From: Elizabethkingia bruuniana
Lineage (GTDB): Bacteria > Bacteroidota > Bacteroidia > Flavobacteriales > Weeksellaceae
Direction of reading: 5' to 3'
Assembly (NCBI RefSeq): GCF_002024805.1
Contig: NZ_CP014337.1
Span: 3,968,001 to 4,032,000 of the forward strand
Length of the DNA: 64,000 bases
Shown here: one piece after another, positions 1 to 8,442 of the stretch
Position numbering within the stretch: the stretch's first letter is position 1
Layout: each line of letters opens with the position of its first letter
Position numbers and translations under genes: made by a program
Notes under the pieces: generated by a model
The model's input: the letters and a program-made list of their open reading frames with translations, nothing else
Told to the model about the DNA's origin: nothing
Databases searched by the model: none

Positions 1-2
1 CG

Positions 3-77
3 GTAACAAAAGAAGCGATTGAAATTATTGCGCCAACTAACCCTCAGGATAAAATCTGGCAAGCCTGCGAAAAATAA
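3..77 (+). CDS. C-terminal end of an unidentified gene (partial)
   Basis: An open frame enters from the left edge and stops at TAA 75-77, giving 24 residues that end IWQACEK. A hairpin terminator follows directly, which supports this being the real 3' end of a gene. Too little is present to name a family. Confidence 0.5.
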   Translation, partial: VTKEAIEIIAPTNPQDKIWQACEK

Positions 78-98
78 TTTTTACACGAAAATAAATAA

Positions 99-133
99 AA
101 ACTCTAATCTCGAAGATTAGAGTTTTTGTTTTT
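99..133 (+). terminator. Rho-independent terminator
   Basis: A perfect 12-bp stem (99-110 with 114-125) with a tight CGA loop is followed by a T-rich run. It ends the partial upstream gene and isolates the arginine operon. Confidence 0.85.
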
Positions 134-209
134 AGATATTTTATCTTTTTAAATCTGATATTCCAAAATATTATCTTCTGTATATAATTTTCAAAGATTT
201 AAAATTAAA

Positions 210-233
210 TTAATTTGCATTTTTGCAAATTAA
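210..233. promoter_or_regulatory. Palindrome overlapping the arginine operon promoter (candidate operator)
   Basis: Two perfect 10-base arms, TTAATTTGCA (210-219) and its reverse complement (224-233), flank a TTTT spacer. The left arm contains the proposed -33 TTG and the right arm lies in the promoter spacer, so a bound protein would block RNA polymerase. The half-sites are too close together to match the E. coli ArgR box. The Lrp/AsnC regulator at the far end of the operon is a candidate ligand-responsive binder; this is inference. Confidence 0.55.
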
Positions 234-246
234 TTACCTAAATTTG
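215..246 (+). promoter_or_regulatory. Promoter of the arginine operon
   Basis: TTG at 215-217, a 21-base spacer and TAAATTTG at 239-246 match the Bacteroidota -33/-7 consensus (TTG ... TAnnTTTG). The expected start of transcription is about 25 bases before the first ATG at 275. Confidence 0.7.
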
Positions 247-274
247 TCCCCTGTTTTTAAAATTTGATCTAAAA

Positions 275-841
275 ATGACGTTTGTTGTAAGACAAGCTAT
301 TGCTGAAGACGGCAAATACGCGCAAATGATTTGTGATGAAATGGAGAATTCCGCGAAACTTCGCGGAACGGGGATTGCTAAGCGTACACCGGAATACATT
401 CAGAAAAAGATGCAGGAGGGGAAGGCTGTAATTGCTTTTTCTGACGATGGCTTATGGGCTGGGTTCTGTTACATAGAAACCTGGACAGGAGAGTTTGTTG
501 CAAACTCAGGATTAATTGTTAATCCAAGATACCGAAAGTTTGGACTGGCACGGGATATTAAGCATGCTATATTCAGTCTTTCCCGTAAAAAATATCCGGA
601 AGCTAAAATTTTCGGATTAACTACAGGGCTGGCTGTAATGAAAATTAACAGCGAACTAGGATACTGGCCGGTAACTTATTCGGAACTGACTCAGGATGAA
701 GATTTCTGGAGCGGCTGTAAAAGCTGCGTGAATTATGATATCCTGATGAGTAAAGAAAGAAAAAATTGCCTCTGCACGGCAATGTTATATAAACCTAAAA
801 AATCTCAAAACAATGAAGAAGAAAGTAGTCTTAGCCTATAG
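275..841 (+). CDS. GNAT acyltransferase, predicted first enzyme of arginine synthesis
   Basis: Likely catalyses N-acylation of glutamate (acetyl- or succinyl-glutamate synthase), the committed step of arginine synthesis. This follows from its place as first gene of the operon and from a GNAT fold: the acyl-CoA-binding signature is visible at RKFGLA (residues 88-93), after a beta-strand NSGLIVNP. It is 188 residues long, unrelated in layout to the two-domain E. coli ArgA. The tail holds four cysteines as CxxC (148, 151) and CxC (165, 167), a possible metal site not typical of GNAT enzymes. Its 3' end overlaps argG by 29 bases, so the two are translationally coupled. Whether the donor is acetyl-CoA or succinyl-CoA cannot be read from this protein; the argF' gene below argues for succinyl. 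Confidence 0.75.
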   Translation: MTFVVRQAIAEDGKYAQMICDEMENSAKLRGTGIAKRTPEYIQKKMQEGKAVIAFSDDGLWAGFCYIETWTGEFVANSGLIVNPRYRKFGLARDIKHAIFSLSRKKYPEAKIFGLTTGLAVMKINSELGYWPVTYSELTQDEDFWSGCKSCVNYDILMSKERKNCLCTAMLYKPKKSQNNEEESSLSL

Positions 842-2012
842 TGGCGGTCTGGACACGACTTATTGTGCTTTGTATCTGTCGAAAACATTAGGATACGAAG
901 TTCATGCTGTAACTGTAAATACAGGAGGATTTACAGCTGAAGAAATTCAGACGATCGAGCAAAAAGCATTATCGTTAGGAATTGCTTCTTACAGATGTGT
1001 AGACAGTGTAGTGGAATACTACGAGTCTTGTGTTAAATACCTGTTATTCGGAAATGTGTTGAAAAATAACACGTATCCGTTGTCCGTAAGTGCAGAAAGG
1101 ACAATTCAGGCTAAGGTAATCGCAGAATACGCATTGGAAGTAGGTGCCGAGGCTATTTGTCATGGTAGTACCGGAGCTGGTAATGACCAGGTTCGATTTG
1201 ATGTGGTTTTCAATATTCTGGCACCAGAGATGGAGATTATAACACCTATCCGTGATCTTAAACTAAGCCGTGAAGAGGAAATAGACTTCCTTAAAGAACA
1301 CGGAGTAGATATGAATTTTGAGAAAGCTAAATATTCAATTAATAAAGGCTTGTGGGGAACTTCAGTAGGAGGAAAAGAAACCCTTACCTCACATGAATAT
1401 TTACCGGAAGACGCATTTCCTTCTCAGGTTAAAAAAACTGAGCAGGAGCAACATACTTTACTTTTTGATAATGGCGAACTAGTGGGAATAGATGGTGAAG
1501 TCTATAACCATCCTACTAAAGCCATTAAAAAGCTGGAAGAACTAGCAGCACCTTTCGGAATCGGAAGAGATATCCACGTAGGAGATACAATTATCGGAAT
1601 AAAAGGACGTGTAGGCTTTGAAGCAGCGTCAGCAATAATAGCGCTAAAGGCACATCATTTATTAGAAAAGCATACACTTTCTAAAAACCAATTGGTTGTA
1701 AAAGACCAGTTAGCGGTAATGTATGGAAACTGGCTGCATGAAGCAATGTTCCTGGATCCTGTGATGCGTAATATTGAAGCTTTCTTCAAAAGCTCTCAGA
1801 CCAGTGTAAGTGGTAAAGTGTTTGTAACCTTTATGCCTTACCGATTTGTTTTGAACGGAATTGAATCACAATTCGATTTAATGTCCGGGAAGTTTGGCCA
1901 GTATGGGGAAATGAATAATGCATGGACAGGTGATGATGTAAAAGGCTTCTCCAAAATTCTGGCAAATTCATTAACAATATACCACCAGACAAATCCGGGA
2001 TATGGAAAATAA
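813..2012 (+). CDS. argG: Argininosuccinate synthase
   Basis: Joins citrulline and aspartate using ATP to give argininosuccinate in the cytoplasm. The N-type ATP pyrophosphatase loop SGGLDT is at residues 10-15, and GAGNDQVRFD (about residue 125) matches the family's second nucleotide/aspartate-binding block. The length of 399 residues is normal. The start MKKKVVLAYSGG is fixed by the family alignment even though it lies inside the upstream gene. It overlaps argC by 11 bases at its 3' end. Confidence 0.95.
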   Translation: MKKKVVLAYSGGLDTTYCALYLSKTLGYEVHAVTVNTGGFTAEEIQTIEQKALSLGIASYRCVDSVVEYYESCVKYLLFGNVLKNNTYPLSVSAERTIQAKVIAEYALEVGAEAICHGSTGAGNDQVRFDVVFNILAPEMEIITPIRDLKLSREEEIDFLKEHGVDMNFEKAKYSINKGLWGTSVGGKETLTSHEYLPEDAFPSQVKKTEQEQHTLLFDNGELVGIDGEVYNHPTKAIKKLEELAAPFGIGRDIHVGDTIIGIKGRVGFEAASAIIALKAHHLLEKHTLSKNQLVVKDQLAVMYGNWLHEAMFLDPVMRNIEAFFKSSQTSVSGKVFVTFMPYRFVLNGIESQFDLMSGKFGQYGEMNNAWTGDDVKGFSKILANSLTIYHQTNPGYGK

Positions 2013-2973
2013 AATTAAAGCCGGAATTGTTGGTGGAACAGGATATACAGGTGGAGAATTAATCCGTTTGTTACTAAACCATCCCTATGCAGAGTTAGCT
2101 TTCGCATTGAGCAGAAATGCCGCTGGCAAGAAGATATATAGTATTCATCAGGATCTTATGGGTGAAACAGAAATGGAATTCTCGTCGGAATTACAATCTG
2201 CAGATATACTTTTCCTGTGTCTGCCACATAAAGAGAGTCAGCCTTGGCTGGAGAAGAATGAAATCTCTCCGGAAACAAAGATTATTGATCTGGGGAATGA
2301 TTTCCGTTTAGAAGGAGAGTTTCAGGATAAAAATTTTGTCTATGGTTTGCCGGAGGTCCAAAAAGAAAAGATAAAAGGAGCTAATGAAGTTGCTAATCCG
2401 GGGTGTTTTGCTTCTGCAATTCAGTATGCATTATTGCCTTTAGCGAACAAGAAATTATTGAATCAGGTTTTTGTAACCGGTGTAACCGGAAGCACAGGCG
2501 CAGGTGTAAAGCTACAGGATACAACGCATTTCTCGTGGCGAAATAATAATATATCGGCATATAAAACACTTTCCCATCAGCATTTGGATGAAATAAAGCA
2601 GACGCTGGAAAGTGAAAACAAAAATTCTGTTGGTGTACATTTCGTACCATGGAGAGGAGACTGGCCAAGAGGCATTTTTGTAAGTGCAACATTAGAATGC
2701 GATCATTCTCTGGAAGAACTTTATCAGGCTTATGAAGAGTTCTATAGAGACCAGCCTTTTGTATGGGTTTCCAGGGAAGCCATTAACATGAAGCAGGTGG
2801 TAAATACCAATAAGTGCGCAATTCAGCTGGAAAAACAAGACAATATGCTTGTCGTACATTCAGCAATTGACAATCTTTTAAAAGGAGCTTCAGGACAGGC
2901 GATTCAGAATATGAACTTAATGTTTGGTTTTGAAGAGCAGGCCGGATTAAAACTAAAACCTTTAGCATATTGA
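2002..2973 (+). CDS. argC: N-acyl-gamma-glutamyl-phosphate reductase
   Basis: Reduces the N-acylglutamyl phosphate to the semialdehyde with NADPH. The dinucleotide-binding segment GIVGGTGYTGGE is at residues 8-19 and the catalytic cysteine is Cys135 in ANPGCFASA. The 323-residue length is usual for the type found in Bacteroidota. The ATG lies inside the end of argG. A 115-base gap follows that holds a palindromic repeat, so the distal genes may be separately tuned. Confidence 0.95.
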   Translation: MENKIKAGIVGGTGYTGGELIRLLLNHPYAELAFALSRNAAGKKIYSIHQDLMGETEMEFSSELQSADILFLCLPHKESQPWLEKNEISPETKIIDLGNDFRLEGEFQDKNFVYGLPEVQKEKIKGANEVANPGCFASAIQYALLPLANKKLLNQVFVTGVTGSTGAGVKLQDTTHFSWRNNNISAYKTLSHQHLDEIKQTLESENKNSVGVHFVPWRGDWPRGIFVSATLECDHSLEELYQAYEEFYRDQPFVWVSREAINMKQVVNTNKCAIQLEKQDNMLVVHSAIDNLLKGASGQAIQNMNLMFGFEEQAGLKLKPLAY

Positions 2974-2987
2974 TTTTTATTAGGGAC

Positions 2988-3036
2988 TTCAGCAGGCTCT
3001 GTAAGTGAAATTTAAATTTCTGATGAGCTTGTTGAA
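2988..3036. repeat. Palindromic element between argC and argD
   Basis: TTCAGCAGGCTC (2988-2999) pairs with GAGCTTGTTGAA (3025-3036) through 12 positions with two G-T wobbles, and the space between holds a second perfect 14-base palindrome (3007-3020). A further small palindrome lies at 3058-3072. The arm sequence resembles short interspersed hairpins common in flavobacterial intergenic DNA. Confidence 0.55.
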
Positions 3037-3088
3037 ACCTAAAGAAAACGAACCTTAAGAACATAATGTTCTGATAAAAACAACAAAA

Positions 3089-4219
3089 ATGAATTTATTT
3101 GACGTATACAGCCTTTTCGATCTTACACCGGTAAAAGCAGAAGCTTCTTATCTGTGGGATGATAAAGGTGAAAAATATTTAGATTTATACGGCGGACATG
3201 CCGTAATTTCAGTGGGGCATTCCCACCCGCACTATGTAAAAACAATTTCTGAACAATTACAGAACATAGGCTTTTACTCAAATTCAGTAAATATCCCGAT
3301 TCAGAGCCAGGTAGCAGAATTATTAGGGAAATTAAGCGGTTACAATGATTATCAGTTGTTTCTGTGTAATTCGGGCGCTGAAGCTAATGAAAATGCACTG
3401 AAACTGGCTTCTTTTCATAATGGCAAGAAGAAAGTAATAGCTTTCAGCAAAGCTTTCCATGGCCGTACCTCTGCAGCAGTAGCTGCTACAGATGACGCAA
3501 GTATTGTTGCGCCGGTTAACGAAACGGATAATATATTGTTTGTAGAGTTTAATAACGAAGAAGCACTGGAAAAAGCCTTTGCTGAAAATGAAATATCATC
3601 TGTAATTATTGAAGGAATTCAGGGAGTCGGTGGGATTCAGATCCCTACAGATTCTTTCCTTCAGAAAATAGAGAAATTGTGTCAGGAACATAATGCTGTT
3701 TTCATTCTGGATGAAATACAATCAGGATACGGAAGAACAGGTAAATTCTTTGCACATCAGTTTTCCGGAGTAAAGCCAGATATTATTACAACAGCAAAAG
3801 GAATGGGAAATGGTTTTCCGGTAGCGGGAGTACTTATTTCTCCAAAAATAGAGGCTAAAAAGGGAATGTTAGGGACTACTTTTGGCGGGAACTATTTGGC
3901 ATGTGCGGCTTCTTTGGCTGTACTGCAGATTCTGGAGAAGGAGAATCTTATTCAGAATGCTCAGGAAATGGGCGATTATCTTGTTGAGCAGGTAAAAGAT
4001 TTGCCAAAAGTAAAAGAAGTTCGTAGTGTTGGATTGATGACCGGAATAGAATTGGAAATGCCATGTGCTGAAGTGCGTAGCAACTTATTATGGAAACATA
4101 AGATTCTTACAGGAAATGCTTCTAACAAAAATACACTCAGAATTTTACCGTCATTAGCGGTTTCCAAAGAAGAAATTGATCAATTTGTTAATGCTCTAAA
4201 AACTGAACTCAATGGCTAA
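3089..4219 (+). CDS. argD: N-acylornithine aminotransferase
   Basis: A class III PLP-dependent aminotransferase that converts the N-acylglutamate semialdehyde to N-acylornithine. The PLP lysine is Lys237 in TTAKGMGNG, preceded by the cofactor-binding Asp in ILDEIQSGYGRTG (residues 206-218) and by the phosphate-binding CNSGAEANE (93-101). The 376-residue length fits the family. The last 8 bases overlap the start of the transcarbamylase gene. If the pathway is succinylated, this enzyme must accept succinylornithine, as several ArgD homologues do. Confidence 0.93.
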   Translation: MNLFDVYSLFDLTPVKAEASYLWDDKGEKYLDLYGGHAVISVGHSHPHYVKTISEQLQNIGFYSNSVNIPIQSQVAELLGKLSGYNDYQLFLCNSGAEANENALKLASFHNGKKKVIAFSKAFHGRTSAAVAATDDASIVAPVNETDNILFVEFNNEEALEKAFAENEISSVIIEGIQGVGGIQIPTDSFLQKIEKLCQEHNAVFILDEIQSGYGRTGKFFAHQFSGVKPDIITTAKGMGNGFPVAGVLISPKIEAKKGMLGTTFGGNYLACAASLAVLQILEKENLIQNAQEMGDYLVEQVKDLPKVKEVRSVGLMTGIELEMPCAEVRSNLLWKHKILTGNASNKNTLRILPSLAVSKEEIDQFVNALKTELNG

Positions 4220-5162
4220 ATTACAGAAATTTACTTGCGTAGACGATGTCCCCAATCTGGAACAGGCGCTGCAGGAATGTATAGATATTAAGAATAATCC
4301 GCTGGGAACACCGAATTTTGGGAAAAACAAAACTGTAGGACTTGTTTTTCTTAATCCTAGTCTTCGTACACGTATCAGCATGCAGAAAGCATGTCAGAAT
4401 CTTGGTTTAAACTACATTATTATTAATGCAGGACAAGATGCATGGACCTGGGAGCTACATGATGGTGCAGTGATGGACGGAACTACAGTGGAACATATTA
4501 AAGATGCTGCAAAAGTATTAAGCGAATATTGTGATGTTATTGCTATTCGTTGCTTCCCTGCTTTCAAAGATAAAGAGGAAGATACACAGGATAAGGTATT
4601 GAATCAGTTTATTGAACATGCTACAGTTCCGATTATCTCTTTAGAATCAGCAACCCGACATCCGCTGCAGAGTTTTACGGATATGCTGACGATAAAAGAG
4701 AACTGGAAAGAGAACAGAAAACCTAAGGTTGTACTAACCTGGGCGCCTCACGTAAAGTCTATTGCACATTCAGTGGCAAATTCGTTTTGTGAGTGGGTAA
4801 AAGAAATAGATGCAGATGTAACGGTTACTTTTCCGGAAGGCTATGATCTGGATACCGAATATACAGACGGATTAACGATTACGAACGATCAGGATGAAGC
4901 ATTAAAAGATGCAGATTTTATTTATGTAAAAAACTGGTCTTCATTCAGTGATTACGGAGCTACTCCGGAAGTAAAAGGAGACTGGTTGCTAACACTGGAA
5001 AAGCTGAAGCAAACTAATAACGCTAAAGTAATGCACTGTCTTCCGGTGAGAAGAAATGTCGAAATCAGTGATGAGGTACTGGACAGCGAAAATGCATTAG
5101 TATACCAGCAGGCAGGAAATCGTCTGATTACTGCACAATGGGTACTGAAGAATATTTTATAA
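4212..5162 (+). CDS. argF': N-succinylornithine (or N-acetylornithine) carbamoyltransferase
   Basis: Transfers the carbamoyl group to an N-acylated ornithine. The carbamoyl-phosphate site SLRTR is at residues 50-54, TRHPLQ at 148-153, and HCLPVRRN at 275-282 is the signature of the acylornithine enzymes rather than ordinary OTCase. In the loop MDGTTVEHI, the residue that decides specificity is Val93, where the Bacteroides fragilis succinyl enzyme has Pro90 and the Xanthomonas acetyl enzyme has Glu92. Published mutants show that replacing Glu92 by Val turns the acetyl enzyme into a succinyl enzyme, so succinylornithine is the predicted substrate. Overall it resembles the Bacteroides protein more closely (TWAPH, EGYDLD). 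No canonical argF is seen in the window. Confidence 0.9.
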   Translation: MAKLQKFTCVDDVPNLEQALQECIDIKNNPLGTPNFGKNKTVGLVFLNPSLRTRISMQKACQNLGLNYIIINAGQDAWTWELHDGAVMDGTTVEHIKDAAKVLSEYCDVIAIRCFPAFKDKEEDTQDKVLNQFIEHATVPIISLESATRHPLQSFTDMLTIKENWKENRKPKVVLTWAPHVKSIAHSVANSFCEWVKEIDADVTVTFPEGYDLDTEYTDGLTITNDQDEALKDADFIYVKNWSSFSDYGATPEVKGDWLLTLEKLKQTNNAKVMHCLPVRRNVEISDEVLDSENALVYQQAGNRLITAQWVLKNIL

Positions 5163-5169
5163 TAAATAG

Positions 5170-5198
5170 ACCTCATAGGTTTCCAAAATCTATGAAGT
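5170..5198. repeat. Palindromic element between argF' and argB
   Basis: An imperfect hairpin: TCATAG (5173-5178) with CTATGA (5190-5195), extended inward by a G-T and three A-T pairs around a CCA loop and outward by an A-C/G-T pair after one mismatch. It lacks a T-run, so it looks like a small interspersed repeat rather than a strong terminator. Confidence 0.5.
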
Positions 5199-5226
5199 TA
5201 TAAATAATAAACCATAACAAAATTGT

Positions 5227-6018
5227 ATGAAGCAGCCACTGCATATTATCAAAATCGGGGGGAATATCATTGATAATCCGGAAAAGCTTTCTGCTTTTCT
5301 GGGAGAATTTTCTGGCATAAAAGAACCCAAGATTCTGATACATGGCGGTGGGAAAATAGCAACGGAGTTAGCGGAAAAAATGGATATTCCGCAACAGATG
5401 ATAGATGGACGCAGAGTTACGGATGCAGAGACGCTAAAGCTTATTACAATGGTTTATGGAGGGCTGATCAGCAAAAATATTGTGGCAGCCTTATCTGCAA
5501 ACGGAGATACAGCTATAGGTCTGTCCGGAGCAGATGCTAATAGTGTACTGGCTAATAAAAGACCTGCTAATCCTATAGATTTTGGTTTTGTAGGAGATGT
5601 GGCTGCGGTTAATTCCGAAAATATTGATAAGATATTGCAGGCAGGATTCGTTCCGGTTTTTTGTGCCATTACACATGATGGAAACGGTCAGTTGCTGAAT
5701 ACCAATGCAGATACCATGGCATCTGCAATTGCTACGGCTATGAGCGGAAATTACGAAAGCTTTTTGTATTATTGCTTCGAAAAGAAAGGCGTGCTGGAGG
5801 ATGTAGACAATGAAGACTCTGTAATCCCAGAAATCAATCCTTCTAATTATGAAAAACTAAAAGAAGAAGGCAAGATTTTTCAGGGAATGATACCGAAACT
5901 GGATAATGCGTTTTCGGCAATACAAAAAGGAGTTAGAGCAGTACATATCTTACAGGCAGAAGATCTTTCTTCTTTAATTTTAACCAAAAGAGCTTATGGA
6001 ACAAGGATTACTGCATAA
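5227..6018 (+). CDS. argB: N-acylglutamate kinase
   Basis: Amino-acid kinase family enzyme that phosphorylates N-acylglutamate. The nucleotide-binding start IKIGGNI (residues 8-14) and the substrate-loop ILIHGGGK (residues 37-44) are clear, and TNADTMASAIA near residue 160 is the ATP-site helix. The 263-residue length fits the short, non-fused form. Its 3' end overlaps the deacylase gene by 23 bases. It probably acts on N-succinylglutamate in this organism (inference from the Val93 transcarbamylase). Confidence 0.93.
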   Translation: MKQPLHIIKIGGNIIDNPEKLSAFLGEFSGIKEPKILIHGGGKIATELAEKMDIPQQMIDGRRVTDAETLKLITMVYGGLISKNIVAALSANGDTAIGLSGADANSVLANKRPANPIDFGFVGDVAAVNSENIDKILQAGFVPVFCAITHDGNGQLLNTNADTMASAIATAMSGNYESFLYYCFEKKGVLEDVDNEDSVIPEINPSNYEKLKEEGKIFQGMIPKLDNAFSAIQKGVRAVHILQAEDLSSLILTKRAYGTRITA

Positions 6019-7081
6019 TGAAGTGGAAAATTTATATCAGGAGGTATTAGCACTCCTGAAAAGACTTATAGAAACACAATCTTTTAGCAAAGAAGAAGAT
6101 CAGACGGCACAGATGATCGGAGATTTTCTTGAAGCTAAAGGAGTAAAATATAACCGGGAACAAAATAATATTTGGGCGGAGAATCTATACTTTGATGATG
6201 CCAAACCAACAATATTATTCAATTCCCATCACGATACGGTAAAGCCTAATCTTAGCTATACGAATGATCCGTTTAAGGCTATCGAAAAAGATGGAAAGCT
6301 TTATGGATTGGGAAGTAACGACGCTGGTGGGCCATTAGTATCTCTTATTGCTACTTTTCTTTATTTCTATGCTCAGAAAGATTTAAAGTACAATATTATT
6401 TTGTCGGCAACAGCAGAAGAGGAAATTTCAGGAGTTAATGGAGTAGAGTCAATTCTGAAGCATTTGGGTAATCTGGAATTTGCAATTGTTGGAGAGCCTA
6501 CGGAAATGCAATTGGCAGTAGCTGAAAAAGGACTTTTAGTACTGGATTGTGTAGCAAAAGGAACTCCATCGCATGCTGCTCACCCGAATAATGATAATGC
6601 TATTTATAATGCAATTGAAGATATTGAGTGGGTAAGAAACTACGAGTTTCCGAAAGAATCTCCATGGTTAGGAAAAGTTAAGATGACTACCACGGTGATT
6701 AATGCGGGATACCTACATAATATGGTTCCGGATGAATGCAGATTTACAATAGATGTACGTGTTACAGATCAATACACCAATCAGGAAGTATATGAAACGA
6801 TTAAAGCCCATCTGAAATCTGAGGTTAAGCCAAGATCTCTTCGACTAAATTCATCGTCGATATCTGAAGAGCATCCGATCGTAAGAGCTGGATTGGAACT
6901 AGGAAGAACCTGCTATGGATCGCCTACATCATCAGATCAGGCTGTAATACCGTTTGCATCGTTAAAACTGGGGCCAGGATTATCTACCAGGTCACATAGT
7001 GCAGACGAGTATATTTTCCTTCACGAGATAAAAGAAGGAATAGAACTATATATTAAAATTCTAGAAAAAATTATTTACTAA
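5996..7081 (+). CDS. M20 metallohydrolase, predicted N-acylcitrulline deacylase
   Basis: A zinc-dependent M20 peptidase-family amidohydrolase related to ArgE and DapE. Metal ligands are visible: HHD at residues 78-80, Asp109 in SNDAGG, the EEE at 141-143, Glu in GEPTE, and a C-terminal His in TRSHSADEY. In this pathway the acyl group is removed after carbamoylation, so the substrate is predicted to be N-acetyl- or N-succinyl-citrulline rather than acetylornithine. The start at 5996 lies inside argB, consistent with the tight overlaps of the operon. The 361-residue length is normal. Confidence 0.85.
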   Translation: MEQGLLHNEVENLYQEVLALLKRLIETQSFSKEEDQTAQMIGDFLEAKGVKYNREQNNIWAENLYFDDAKPTILFNSHHDTVKPNLSYTNDPFKAIEKDGKLYGLGSNDAGGPLVSLIATFLYFYAQKDLKYNIILSATAEEEISGVNGVESILKHLGNLEFAIVGEPTEMQLAVAEKGLLVLDCVAKGTPSHAAHPNNDNAIYNAIEDIEWVRNYEFPKESPWLGKVKMTTTVINAGYLHNMVPDECRFTIDVRVTDQYTNQEVYETIKAHLKSEVKPRSLRLNSSSISEEHPIVRAGLELGRTCYGSPTSSDQAVIPFASLKLGPGLSTRSHSADEYIFLHEIKEGIELYIKILEKIIY

Positions 7082-7086
7082 AAAGG

Positions 7087-7115
7087 TTTTGTCAGGGTTT
7101 CAAACCCTGATAAAA
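7087..7115. repeat. Palindromic element between the deacylase gene and argH
   Basis: A 14-bp arm hairpin with one G-T pair: 7087-7100 against 7102-7115, centred on C7101, with core TCAGGGTTT. It fills most of the 53-base gap. No T-run suited to the plus strand follows, so processing or mRNA stability is a more likely role than termination. Confidence 0.55.
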
Positions 7116-7134
7116 CTCTAAAAATATCCATTTT

Positions 7135-8442
7135 ATGAAACTTTGGGATAAAAATATTGATGGCAAAGAAGCTGAACACGCTAAGATCATTGAAAAATTT
7201 ACGGTTGGAAACGATCGTGATTTCGATTTGCTTTTGGCAGAATATGATATAAAAGGAAATCTTGCTCATGCTGAGATGTTATCCCGTGTTGGACTTTTAG
7301 AAGAATCCGAATGGAAACTGGTAGAGAAAGAACTTCTTATCATGCTGGAAGAGGTAAAGAAGGGCAATTTTACAATTGAAGATGAAGTAGAAGATGTACA
7401 TTCTCAGGTAGAGTTTAACCTTACACAGAAAATCGGAGATGCAGGTAAAAAGATTCACAGTGCCAGATCCCGTAACGATCAGGTTCTTGTTGATATTAAA
7501 TTATATCTGAAAGAAGAGATTAAAGAGATTGCAAAGCTGTCTGAACATTTATTTGGAACATTGCAGTCTTTAAGCGAAGCTCATAAGGATAAACTGATTC
7601 CAGGGTATACACATTTACAGATTGCAATGCCTTCTTCATTTGGGCTTTGGTTTGGGGCTTATGCAGAGGCTTTGACCGATGATCTGGAGTTATTGGTAGC
7701 AGCTTATAATGTATGCAATAAGAACCCTTTAGGATCAGCGGCAGGATATGGATCTTCTTTTCCTATTGACCGTGAATTTACAACAGGGAAATTAGATTTC
7801 GAAACCCTGAATTACAACGTTGTTTATGCTCAGATGACACGTGGAAAAACTGAGAAAATCCTGGCAATGGCAATGGCTAACCTTGCAGGTACGCTTAGTA
7901 AGTTCTCTTATGATGCATGCTTGTATATGAATCAGAACTTTGGATTCATTAGCTTCCCAGACTCTCTAACAACTGGAAGCTCTATTATGCCACATAAAAA
8001 GAATCCTGATGTGTTCGAACTGGTAAGAGCAAAATCTAACAGAATTCAGTCTTTACCGAATGAATTAACCTTAATGATCAATAATCTGCCATCCGGTTAC
8101 CACAGAGATTGGCAGCTTACAAAAGAAATTATCTTTCCGGGAATAGAGACTCTAAAAGACTGTCTTCAGATTTTAGACTTTATGCTGCAACATATTGTAG
8201 TAAAAGACGGAATTCTAACTGATGAAAAGTATAAATATCTATTCAGTGTAGAAGCGGTAAACCGTGAAGTACTAAACGGGTTGCCTTTCCGCGAGGCCTA
8301 TAAAAAAATTGGCCTGGAGATCGAAAATAATCAATTCCAGGCCAGTACATCTGTAAATCATACGCACAAAGGCAGTATAGGTAATCTGTCGACTGAAGAA
8401 ATCAGAGAAAACTTTTATAAAGTTTTCAATAAAATTAATTAA
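7135..8442 (+). CDS. argH: Argininosuccinate lyase
   Basis: Splits argininosuccinate into arginine and fumarate, the last step of the pathway. The fumarase/aspartase-superfamily signature GSSIMPHKKNP is at residues 281-291 and the substrate-binding HSARSRNDQ near 108-116. The 435-residue length is normal. It is the last gene of the operon and its stop overlaps the convergent Lrp gene by 4 bases, with no room for a terminator between them. Confidence 0.95.
   Translation: MKLWDKNIDGKEAEHAKIIEKFTVGNDRDFDLLLAEYDIKGNLAHAEMLSRVGLLEESEWKLVEKELLIMLEEVKKGNFTIEDEVEDVHSQVEFNLTQKIGDAGKKIHSARSRNDQVLVDIKLYLKEEIKEIAKLSEHLFGTLQSLSEAHKDKLIPGYTHLQIAMPSSFGLWFGAYAEALTDDLELLVAAYNVCNKNPLGSAAGYGSSFPIDREFTTGKLDFETLNYNVVYAQMTRGKTEKILAMAMANLAGTLSKFSYDACLYMNQNFGFISFPDSLTTGSSIMPHKKNPDVFELVRAKSNRIQSLPNELTLMINNLPSGYHRDWQLTKEIIFPGIETLKDCLQILDFMLQHIVVKDGILTDEKYKYLFSVEAVNREVLNGLPFREAYKKIGLEIENNQFQASTSVNHTHKGSIGNLSTEEIRENFYKVFNKIN

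Noticed and set aside
210-233. ArgR-type ARG box at the arginine promoter
   Set aside because: The palindrome half-sites TTTGCA/TGCAAA are 4 bases apart, not 6 as in the E. coli ARG box, and no ArgR gene is present here.
2117-2692. Open frames on both strands inside argC
   Set aside because: They lie in other frames of a clear, full-length argC with intact motifs, have atypical composition and no start signals.
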